Shown here: one piece after another, positions 9,241 through 18,412 of the stretch
How positions within the stretch are numbered: the stretch's first letter is position 1
How the letters are laid out: each line of letters starts with the position of its first letter
DNA from: Larix sibirica
Lineage: Eukaryota > Streptophyta > Pinopsida > Pinales > Pinaceae
Assembly: GCA_004151065.3 (NCBI GenBank)
Contig: NWUY0300015384.1
Span: forward strand, 8,221-28,261
Reading direction: 5' to 3'
DNA length: 20,041 bases
Notes under the pieces: generated by a model
The model's database searches: none
The model's input: only the letters and a program-made list of their open reading frames with translations
Told to the model about the DNA's origin: nothing
Made by a program: the position numbers and the translations under genes

Positions 9241-10410
9241 ACATCTGCATTTTTCAATTTTATGCTTGATTATGTTGCTATTCAGTTGTACTTGGATGGT
9301 AGCAACAAAATTAAACACAGATTTGTGTAGGAATGGATCCATGTTTAAGTTTGTCAACAGTTTTATGAGATTGTTCATCTTTAATATTTTGAGTTGGGTG
9401 ATCATGACTCAAGCAGGATGGATGAAGGATACAAGGAAAGTGGGGATATATTTTCCTCACACTTCTTCTGAATATTAAAAGGATTTTAAGGTCCAAAATA
9501 TTCCTAGTGGGGAAGCGTGATCCAAGAGGATATTCACCAATAAAAAATGGTTAAAAAGTGGTCAAAATTTTACAATCTTAGAATATGAAATAGACAACAC
9601 CATAATGAAGATATCATCGAGACGATTCCAAGAACATTTTTTTCACCTAAATCGGATCTCGTATGGCCAAAATATCACATCCTGAATTTTTTTCACATAG
9701 TGGAAAAATATGGCAGTGGTGCCATGTGGCACTACTAGAAGGGTGACATGTGGCATGTACAGTGCTGACATGGCATATGATGTAGAAGTTGTTGGTGGTG
9801 CAGCCTAATAATATGATGACATGTGTCATACTTTTTAGTGTGGCACTTAGTTGGCAAATGAGTTGGCATCTACGTGGAAATGACTTGGACCTATTATTCT
9901 TCACCACGTGGCAAGGCCTTGATGGTTGGTTTATTTCCATGTTCACTAAAAATATTGTGGTTGCGCCCAATATTGAACCCATGACCTCCTTATCGACATC
10001 CCTGTGCTTTACCATTGCACCACGAGATACTTCTTGTAAATTGAATGGAAAAAAACTCTTTTATTTTTGTATTAGGTAACCATTGGTGAAAAGGGGAAGC
10101 TCGCGGGTTTGACCCCGAGACCTACCCCATTTTAAGAAGGATATACTCCATGTATGGAAACCAACAACAGATTCCATGTTTGGAGAAGGTTGTAACCATT
10201 TCCAAGTTTTACAAGCATGGTTTTTTATGGACTTGGGATAACTCACCATATTTGATAGCGGAAGTTGGCGCTAGAGTTGGCATATTCCAAACATACCATA
10301 AAAGATTTTTGGTTGGGAGCTTCCATTCTATGGGTATGATTTGGTCATAAACCCATACGATATACAACAAAAACCTTGGGATATGGTTTAAGTGGGTTAA
10401 TTCCACAAAT
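9241..10410 (+). other. 3' region of copy B without pol
   Basis: This is homologous throughout to the 3' regions of A1 and A2, at clearly lower identity. I see no reverse transcriptase, RNase H or integrase motif. It contains the minus-strand tRNA-like module and a plus-strand B-box-like GGTTTGACCCC at 10106-10116. Confidence 0.6.
9962..10030 (-). other. tRNA-like module (A box + B box), copy B
   Basis: The A-box-like TGGTGCAATGGT (10011-10022) and B-box-like GGTTCAATATT (9969-9979) are on the minus strand. Both boxes are kept although neighbouring positions have diverged from copies A. This could be an old tRNA-derived SINE insertion carried along by the family. No poly(A) tail or target duplication is recognisable. 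Confidence 0.5.
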
Positions 10411-10846
10411 TTTGGTGGGAATTCTTGGAAGTTGTGTGAGGCTTATTTTATTATTCTTAGAGTGGGAGAGCTTTTGAAGAAGATTGGTGAAGCTTATTTG
10501 GAAATATTTCCAAAACCGAATTTTACTTGTCAAAGATTGTATTTTGGTGCATCCATCATTTTGAACACATTAATAAGACCGTTCCTCCTTCAAAAAGTGG
10601 ACCCAAAGACGTAGTCTCTTTATGGATGAACTCGGTTAACAAGCTTGGTTTGTCGTCTTTTTCATGCTTTGACTTTAATATTGTCATAATTGTTGCATTT
10701 AACTTATTTATGATTTTAAACCATTAATTAAGCATTATGTTATGAATTTGCAACATTATTATGTATAATGACAAGAATGATGAAATTTTTATACTCACAT
10801 TGAAATGCATTTTATTCATTGGATCCTTGGGTCGTTTCCCGGGTCA
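10411..10846 (+). mobile_element. Terminal LTR of copy B, lacking its promoter part
   Basis: This matches 6841-7258 and ends at gggtca (10841-10846), the same place as the LTR before copy B. The segment equivalent to 6507-6844 is absent, about 338 bases including the TATA box and the provisional LTR start. The join lies at a ttgg (10412-10415) that occurs at both edges of the missing segment in A2. The following five bases are tgtag; their expected partner would lie upstream of the array and cannot be identified. Confidence 0.65.
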
Positions 10847-12535
10847 TGTAGTCATGAAAGATGAATGAAAATTATGTTTATTGTTCCTTCCCATGCCTTA
10901 GGCATATTAAAGGTGATAGAGATGGAAAAGGCTTGCATTGAAATTAGTTAAATATAAATATATTTTTCCATACATGTAATAAATCTAGTCCTATTATGAA
11001 TTCATGACACATTGAATACACTTTAGTTACTACAATGCCACATGTCCATTGATTTGATAAGTTGAACACTTTAAGTTTGCAATACCATTAAAAATCCTTG
11101 TGTTTTATACTAATGAGGTTTAGCATATGTTCCTCCCTATGCATGTATGAATAGATATCTATACAATGGGAACCGCATCCATGTGCCTCAAGGGAGCAAA
11201 GAGGAAAGCATTTAATGCACACTAGTTCCCCCCCACACCAATAGATCCAACAAAAGAGATGGCACCATAAAAAAGGGATAACTAAAAACTTACAAAGGGA
11301 TTAAATTTGGACATAGTAGGTTCATACCCTAGTAAACACTCAGTGGCGGGCTCCCAATCCCAAAATCTATCACTTATAAACCATAAAATGGACCAATAAA
11401 ATTTAGATACAACTTTACATAGGCTTCCAATGCCACATGTCATCTTGACATACACTTAGACTTAACAAGCAATACACTTAGACTTAACAAGCAATCTGAC
11501 CTCTAACTACAAATCTCTTGAAACAACGAATTCATACACTTAACTAAGACACTCAAAAACCCACCTTCACTGAGCATGGACTCAAAAACATGAACCAAGT
11601 GAACAAATTTGGTTACAATCTCCACGGAATTGATAATGAATTTTAGTAAAGATTAGATCATTGGAGAACAAATCCAAGAAGGTCCAATTCAGTGCCACCT
11701 CTACTCACAATTCACTTTTTATTTCCCTTTGCATTTCTCTCTTCATTTTTAATAAACTCAATCTCAAGATTAATTAATGGGGGCTTTGTTGTTGGCATTG
11801 AAATATGTGAAATTGCTCACTTTGGAATAAGTACAAACATTTTTCTTATGTACTTGCAGAAAATACAAATGTTAGAACAATGTTATATGCATGGAGAGGG
11901 TGGCAATGAAAGTAATGAGCTTTAAAGGCATTTGCAATTTTTTCAAATTTTCCGCCATTAAATCAAGATCATAAATATTTAGCATGTGTGTTGATGGGAA
12001 ATGTTTAATATCGGAAAACGTATATATTTTTGACATTGTTACTCTCTTAAGAGTATCTAACAAAACCAATTTGGCCTTGTATAAGGAATAAGTTGACATG
12101 AAATTTACAAAGGCTATGACTAGCTTTATGAACAAAGGGTATTGATTGATGGCTAATTGATTGATTAGTTAATGGAGTTCAATTGGATTTTATATTAAAA
12201 AAATGAGGTTATGGCACCCTTGTGGTAATGAGAGATTGTTTAGGGGAATTTGATGGAAGTTTACTTAAAAAATGGTTATGTTAGTTAAATATAGTACAAA
12301 GTGAGTCTACGATTTGGAAAAATGCTTGTTGTAGTTGCATTGAATGAAGACACATCATGTACCTAGGTGAATCTTATAAAAAATGGTGAGAAATCCATAT
12401 TATTACTCAACTGACCCCGTGGATGAGAGTGTTGAGATGTTTTCTACATTAAAAAAAGATTGAAAATTTAATGAAAACGTAAAAAATTAAACATTAGTAT
12501 TGAACTTCTTAGAAATGTTATTTTAGGTTAAGGGG
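10847..12535. other. Intergenic stretch without recognisable genes
   Basis: AT-rich sequence after the gypsy array. I see only short open frames without known motifs, a homopolymer of C near 11228, and a 22-base tandem repeat at 11451-11494. No tRNA, primer site or retroelement domain was recognised on either strand. Confidence 0.5.
11451..11494. repeat. Perfect tandem duplication of 22 bases
   Basis: The unit tacacttagacttaacaagc plus aa occurs twice in a row (11451-11472 and 11473-11494) without a mismatch, which suggests a recent slippage event. Confidence 0.9.
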
Positions 12536-12626
12536 TGTTAGAGTAATAACACTCAATAATATGTCATTAATAAAATTTATTTCACATTATATGTTAGAAA
12601 TGTGACCAATGTAATGTAAGATAAAG

Positions 12627-12647
12627 TTAGGTGGTTGAACCACCTAA
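12627..12647. repeat. Perfect palindrome, 10-bp arms
   Basis: ttaggtggtt, a single g, then aaccacctaa. It lies in the candidate solo LTR and could be a paired transcription-factor site or a simple hairpin. Confidence 0.9.
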
Positions 12648-12685
12648 TCAAACTAAAAGTATGATGAATGCATAAAGTGAGATGT

Positions 12686-12737
12686 GATGTGTGTGTGAGA
12701 GAGATGTGTCATGATGTGTGTGAGAAAGATGTGTCAT
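12686..12737. repeat. Imperfect GT/GA-rich tandem repeat
   Basis: Two units of 27 and 25 bases (12686-12712 and 12713-12737), each of the form gatgtgtgtg...gatgtgtcat, differing by a GT step and one substitution. Confidence 0.8.
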
Positions 12738-13075
12738 TGAAATGTGCCTTATAAATGTAGTATTTAGTTTTCTTTCTTCGCTATTATGCTTAAATATGTG
12801 TGCCCTAATTTTCTAATTGACACAAAGGATGTAAAGTTTTGTAGAAAATGAATGATATATTCATTACTTATATCTCCATAGCCTAGATTTTGAGTTGACA
12901 CTAGGAACTTTGGTTTCAAGTTGTTCAGTGGGGCTCTACATTTTGTCCTCCATTTCCTAGTCAAAGAGAAAAGATTGACCATAAACAATCTATAAACTTA
13001 GAAACTATGTGCAAAATAATTCTCTAATACAAAATTGATCCTAATTTGTGCACCTAACAGAAATAATGCATTATA

Positions 13076-13700
13076 GTGATGGTTGAAATATATTTATTTC
13101 ACATGCACAATCAACTCTAACTCTTGAGTAAACAAAATCAAATTCATATATCAAATGACACAATTGGCACTTGGATATGGATAGTAAATTAACCTAAATT
13201 TTTTAACATAGAAATAGCTTTGTACAATAATCATATGGATAACATGAATCATAATACCAACAAACAACTATCATGTGATCTATCATTTAGCATTGACACC
13301 AACAAGCCACACAAACTTTATTACAATAATAAATCAAGGTATAAATAATACATCTAAGGGAATATGAAGCATTTCACATCCCTTCTATTCATATCTAGAA
13401 TACATTAATGTACAAATTTGATGAATACCATGTTGATCCATTAAGATTGTGGTTCTTATGAGTAATGATTCATTGATATTTCATCTGCATCAATGCCTAT
13501 AGTATCAACTAGGATGAAGCATTAAGGTAGCACAACCAAAAGTCTAGAGAATGAAACTAGGTCATAATGTGAGACAACAAGACTAGGATATGAACACATC
13601 TGAGACACAATGCCATGGTGCCACTCTAATGTGAGGCCAATGTTGAGTGATCATACGTAGACAAAAAACTATGGAATGAACTATTATGAATGTGACTCCT
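13076..13700. other. Stretch without recognisable genes
   Basis: AT-rich sequence between the candidate solo LTR and the copia RNase H relic. It is where copia reverse transcriptase would be expected if the element were complete, but I could not recognise any RT motif in the three forward frames. Confidence 0.4.
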
Positions 13701-13710
13701 CTAGTCTTGG

Positions 13711-13990
13711 GCTAAGTCAATTTCTAAGGTTTTTCTGGATCAATGGTTTCCTTAGTTGCTTGAACTAAATTTGGTTAGTGAAAAGTCTATAGTGGTCCAT
13801 TGTGAGAATCAAAGTGTCTTGACACCTTCAAAGAATCTTAAGTATCTCACTAAGGTGAAACAAATCCACATTCAATATCACTTTTTCAAAGTAGTGGAAT
13901 CAAGGAATGTTTTCTTGAAGTACTCTTAACACTAATTATATGGTTGTAAATTTCTACTAAAGGGTGTGATGGTCCACAAACAAAACTTCT
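13711..13990 (+). pseudogene. Ty1/copia RNase H relic
   Basis: In one forward frame, codons 13777-13929 read SEKSIVVHCENQS followed by a K-N-x-K-Y ... K-x-I-x-I-x-YHFFK-x-VVE pattern and a stop at 13927-13929. This matches the C-terminal end of copia RNase H, where HCDNQS and the T-K-H-I-D-I-x-YHF-x-R-E-x-V-E block are characteristic. After a frame change the typical TKGV (about 13953-13967) follows. An in-frame TAG (13753-13755) lies upstream. The first Asp of DNQS is Glu, and the catalytic parts further upstream are not recognisable. RNase H would remove the RNA strand during reverse transcription; this piece is dead. Its position 210 bases before a likely LTR supports the call. Confidence 0.7.
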
Positions 13991-14199
13991 ATTGAGTTGA
14001 GTTGGGAGATTTTAGCTATAATATATACAAAGTCAAAATTAAAACTTGAAAACTTTGGTGAATCACCCTGTATAAAATTATCGATGATGTCAAACCACCA
14101 AGTTATCATATCAATACTATCATACTCTCACCCACTAAGTTGATTAATAAGTGCATAACAACATATACAAGTGGTCAATGGTTGAAAATGATAGATAAT

Positions 14200-14657
14200 T
14201 GTTGTGGAATTCTATAAATAAAAGTGTAGAGATAGATTCCCAAGTGATCTCAAAAGATGGATTATTGGGTTATAAGTGTTGTAATTATAGTAGTACTTCT
14301 TATGGTCTATACAATTGTGATATCATATGTAGAGATAGATTCTTAGGTGATCTCAAAAGTTGGATTGTGGGGATATATGTGTTGTACTTATAATAGTACT
14401 TCTTATGATATGTAATATTGTGATATTGTATCTATCTCTATTACATTATAATATAAAGGTCACTTAATTGTATTTTAAAAAATATTTAACATTGGATGTT
14501 TGAATGACCTTGAAGTGATAATTGGATGTGTCTAAGGATATATCGTTAAAAATCTAGTTATTAATTGGTTAAGTCATTCACATTCTCCATAATTACAATG
14601 TGCAATAATAAGAGTTGAACAAGTGAATTGGTTTCAAACTTGATTGTTAACTCAACA
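14200..14657 (+). mobile_element. Likely 3' LTR of the copia relic
   Basis: It starts TGTTG (14200) and ends CAACA (14653-14657), a 5-bp inverted repeat of the usual LTR kind, downstream of the RNase H relic in the same orientation. A purine-rich but degraded stretch (14181-14198) stands where the polypurine tract should be. It contains TATA-like sequences near 14210 and 14447-14457 and a 103-bp internal tandem duplication. No matching 5' LTR is recognisable upstream in the window, so the element is 5'-truncated. Confidence 0.45.
14226..14431. repeat. Tandem duplication of 103 bases
   Basis: Two units start with gtagagatagattc at 14226 and 14329 and stay alignable over their length with about 15-20 differences. 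The 3' end is followed by an inverted partial copy of the unit start (tctatctctattac, 14430-14444). It lies in the U3 part of the candidate copia LTR. Confidence 0.8.
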
Positions 14658-16881
14658 ATTAATGCAAGAGAGATTCATCTAATGTAATGTCTATGTATCA
14701 AAAGGAGAGCCAAGAATAAGGCTTATTTGGGAAGATGGAATGCTGATTTGTTGGACACTTATGAGTGAGCAAAAACTTAGTGAATTTGCAAAGGTATATG
14801 TAATGGTCGCATATCCAATCCAATGTGGAGAAATTTGGGTGGTGTGTTTGTTATGTAATTTTTCAAAACTAACAAACCAGAAGTTGAGATTGTACACTCA
14901 ACGTCATGTTACTTCAAGGCCTTGGTGAAGTATTTCCATGGGTTTCCTATGAGATTAAAAAAAAAAGTCGAGTAAATGATTTTGATGGAAATTGTGGTAA
15001 GATTGAATAAGATTATATATATATGCCTTGTTAGAATATTGTAGCTAGCAACAAGCAACACAACTCTTGTTAACTCGTGTATGGGTACATTTTGCACTGT
15101 CTACATTTATTCATTTTGATAAAGATAGTAGTCTTTAAAGGAGTTTACGAACTACTATATGGAGTTTACATACAAAGTTAAAGAGAAGTACATCGGTTTA
15201 GGGGAAAACAGATGGACATGACAAGGTCTTAAACTAGAGATTGGTGCAAATACTGCTTATTTACAATCTCGAGCATACATAAATTTGAAATTGATTTAAT
15301 AAAGCATCCATATATTAACTCAGATGTCCCATTTGAGACTTGCATAGGACTTATTTTACAAACCTTCTTGTTGCTGCATGATTTAGAAGTCCAATGATGC
15401 AAGGAATATTGACTACTAGACCTACACAACCTCAAGAGTTTCCTCCAACGTATCACCACCAAGGAAATCCTCTCTCTTTAGGTCTCCTAAATCTCCTAAG
15501 AAAATATAGACTAACCATGACAAGTATCCCCAACTAGATTTTCTAGGGTACTAACTAGATATTTCTACATGCAAGCTTAAAGAGGATAGTACAACATGGG
15601 TTATCTTTCTCAAGTAGTAGTGTTGATGCAAGGAATGAATTTACTTGAATAACAATTTCAAATTTTACTTGGATAGGGTAAAATGGGCAGGAATATGACC
15701 CTAATTTTTAAGCCTTTTTACAGTGTGTACAACTTAATTGTGAATTTTATCCACAATTTTCTGAGATAAGGTTTTTTATTTTAAAAGCTAAACATACTTA
15801 AAATAATTCAATTTACAGAAAGGAAATATTAAAATAGCAAAGAAACTCTAAGTAAAACAAAATAGAATCATAGAAACAGGGAAAGAAATAATAATCAACC
15901 ACTTCATGACTAAAACATTGAGGCAAAATCAATAGATTTTATTAATGAAATCTCTGAGTTATAAATCTAAATAATTTCTCTTCACACTTTTGAGGACCAA
16001 ATGAACACTTAGAATCCTAGGATAACAATGATTACTCATTCAAAGAACTATGTTTTCCAAGAAGATAGAATATAGACAACTGTTGGATCAAGTAGAGATA
16101 TAGGATGTCACTTCTTGACTCTACAAGATCAATTTCTATTAGTACCTAAAAATTAATTCAAATTCTAAAGAAATGAGCAGACTATCAGATGTGAAACAAC
16201 CTTTAAAATGAATTATGATTCTACAATGGATCCTCTTTTCCACCTTCAATGCTCTTTTGATGTCAACAAGATAATCTTCAGCCTTTAGTTTAACTCAAAG
16301 ATGAATGCAAGATAAAAAATCTCAAGATGAATCAAAAGCTACCTTTATCAAAATGCTTTCTCTCTCTTTCCTCTCTTGCCATAAAACTCCTTGTATCTCC
16401 CCTTTTATCCTTTGATTTGGAAGTTGAGGTAGTTAAGAACTACCTTTTAGTTATGAGGTAACTAATTAGTTTAGGAAAGATAGAAATAGTCAAATAATAA
16501 TAATATTAATAATAACGGTAGATAGGTGGGACCCCTTCTTCCATTTTTTTATTATTCCTTTTCCCTCCCTAACACTCCAAGCATGTAAAATAAATAGGAA
16601 TAAATGAATCATCACCACACAAATCATTCACAACTAAAATCATGGATTTAACATACTTCTCGATAGGACCATGTGTGTGTGTAATAAAACCGGGTCTAAG
16701 ATATATAAATAGTGCATGCCTCCAAATATCCTTATGTCCACAAATCTATCCAAAAAAAGCCAAAATGTATGTCCATAATCAGATCATTATACGAATTGTA
16801 ATGTGCATAAATTAAAAGTAAAACCATATAAGTTCATCAAGTGAAATATGTTGGATGTGAAGGGATAAGCCTTCTTTCGTT
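14658..16881. other. Intergenic stretch without recognisable genes
   Basis: No domain was recognised on either strand; the open frames are short. A hairpin with 8-base arms is at 16427-16445. Read on the minus strand from about 16574 (TGTTAGGGAGGG) there are LTR-like signs, including a TATA-like ggataaaagggg (RC of 16401-16412), but no second boundary or target duplication was found. An AAT/ATA-rich stretch is at 16494-16517. Confidence 0.4.
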
Positions 16882-17558
16882 TTATGCGGATTTATCTTCC
16901 GTTGAAATCTGTCCAACCTGTTTAACTGATTGCATTCCTTGATTATCTGATTCATTGTCTGCACAGGTGGTCTTCTTAAGAGACTGGGCATGATGGGAGG
17001 TAATGGAATGAGATGAGTCCTCCAAGGAAGTTGGGTTGGTTGTTTTTGTAGGCCTTTTGCCTTTGGTATCCAATGAATCGCTTGAGATAACTTTTGGCAC
17101 TTCGATATCTGGTGGAGCTTGAGCGCGGGAAAGATTTGATGGCATTAGATTATTAGGATGTTGATTTAATGGAGGAGGGGGTGGAAGAGGTAATGAGTTA
17201 GTTGGCCATCCCCTAATTCTGGAAGGCTGGTTTGGAATTACCTAATCCAACCATCATTTGGTTCTAGTTGCATCGAGGCATGTGGGGGAACTGGGATCCC
17301 AAGAATACTAGGCTGGGAATTAAAACGAGGTGGCCTAATTATGGACTGAATAGGAGGTTGTTGGAATTGGCCACCAAAATTGAGGAAACTTGTTTGCAAG
17401 ATATGCTAAAATTCATTTGAATCAACATCAAAGTGGATAGAAAATATGATCCTCTTATTTCTACCACCATTTCTTTGCCAATTTGCTAGCTTCCCTCTAT
17501 TCCAGTTACCTTTGTTACTCCTACTATTTCTTCCTCCACCCATGCTAAAAAGTCTCAT
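16882..17558 (-). pseudogene. Broken low-complexity reading frame, unknown product
   Basis: On the minus strand an ATG at 17558-17556 opens a frame rich in Gly, Asn and Arg (MRLFSMGGGRNSRSNKG...). It is interrupted by TAG at 17408-17406, continues in the same frame as a Gln/Pro-rich stretch to TAA at 17240-17238, and is continued in another frame by a run of five prolines and a Ser/Thr/Lys-rich tail that ends at 16882-16884. The three pieces together look like one disordered protein of about 220 residues with one nonsense and one frameshift mutation. I recognise no family. It could be a retroelement ORF1 tail, an exon of a decayed gene, or chance; codon composition across the break is the main reason to join the pieces. 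Confidence 0.35.
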
Positions 17559-18350
17559 CTATGTTCAAAGGAAAAAATATTAGTACAAACAAGATCAATA
17601 GTAGTCCTTATCAAATTAACTTGTAATCTAAAGCAGTCTATAAATGGATCCTTTTAACAATCATATATGCATACTAAAAATAGATAGGGAAAAAGGGGAG
17701 GGGTGAGGAAATTCTCTTGACAACATTCACCTCTTCCTATATTTCTTTTTGAGCAAGGGGAAAAAGGGTAGATTGTGGGAAATGTAAACTTGAATATAAA
17801 TAAATGAATGAAAGGATACTGCAGAATGAAGGGAAGTGAATGATACTTGCTCAAATTCCATTTTAAACATAAAACCATCTATCAAATATAATATCCAAAT
17901 AGCACAACAACCTTGCTCAAATATTGGAGTTCTTCATACAAGAAGATAAAGGTTATGAAATGGTAGTTTCTACTACTCTTCATATTATCAACATTCATTT
18001 TGCAAATTTCATCAACCTGACTGCATTTATATCATACGTGCAGCAAAATAACCAAAGTTATAAAATTGAAGTTTCCCAAAACGAAACATAAATTCAATCA
18101 GTTTTTTGAACAAAACCTTATTTAGACATGATCCGTTTACCGTTGAAATTTGATTCCCTCATAATATTTTACTTCAAGGTCTCAACAGAAATGGTTTATT
18201 AACTTTATCATGACCGAAAGGTATCTTCAGAGTTCAGTTCAAAACAAAAAGTTTTGATTCTTTTAAACTATAGTACAATATTTCATTCTCCTTCATCTTT
18301 TAATATCTTTGTTTTATTAATCTCTAGAATCATTAGTCAAAAGGTCATTC
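17559..18350. other. Intergenic stretch without recognisable genes
   Basis: AT-rich DNA. A 74-codon minus-strand frame at 17654-17878 is Phe/Pro-rich without a motif and I take it as chance. Nothing else was seen. Confidence 0.4.
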
Positions 18351-18412
18351 GCAGAAGAGAATTCCCATAGTTTCTCCACACGAACAAGGCTATGGGAATG
18401 TGATCATTCTGC
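18351..18412. repeat. Imperfect hairpin, 16 paired bases
   Basis: Outer arms gcagaa (18351-18356) and ttctgc (18407-18412), inner perfect arms attcccatag (18361-18370) and ctatgggaat (18390-18399), with a 19-base loop and an asymmetric internal loop of 4 and 7 bases. It lies outside any recognised element. It may be a small structured RNA, a miniature element remnant, or chance. Confidence 0.6.

Larger units (their letters stand above)
12592..13070 (+). mobile_element. Candidate solo LTR with 5-bp target duplication
   Basis: The segment starts TGTTAG and ends TGCA, and is flanked on both sides by ttata (12587-12591 and 13071-13075), the 5-bp duplication expected of LTR integration. Inside there is a TATA-like ttataaat (12749-12756), a palindrome (12627-12647) and short tandem repeats (12686-12737), as in a U3 region. 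No primer site follows, hence solo. An alternative end is CTAACA at 13054-13059, which would pair with TGTTAG as an inverted repeat but has no target duplication. AT-rich flanks make a chance match possible. Confidence 0.4.

Noticed and set aside
9647-10015. Minus-strand 122-codon frame in the 3' region of copy B
   Set aside because: The frame is not kept in A1 or A2 at the homologous place and overlaps the tRNA-like module, so it is probably chance.
10843-10850. tgtag after the terminal LTR as one half of a target duplication
   Set aside because: The matching half should lie before the outermost 5' LTR, which is not in the window; the same five bases near the left edge do not border an LTR start.
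11872-12135. Minus-strand 87-codon frame that faintly resembles copia gag spacing (DTLKR, then LKKLQMP)
   Set aside because: Similarity is too weak by eye, no zinc knuckle follows and neighbouring frames hold nothing related.
14840-14930. Host gene fragment suggested by short open frames on both strands
   Set aside because: Frames are under 70 codons, overlap each other and show no recognisable domain or splice pattern.
15621-16574. Possible minus-strand LTR from TGTTAGGGAGGG down to a CATCAACA
   Set aside because: A TATA-like sequence is present but the flanking five bases do not match, no primer site follows and the ends share only TGTT.
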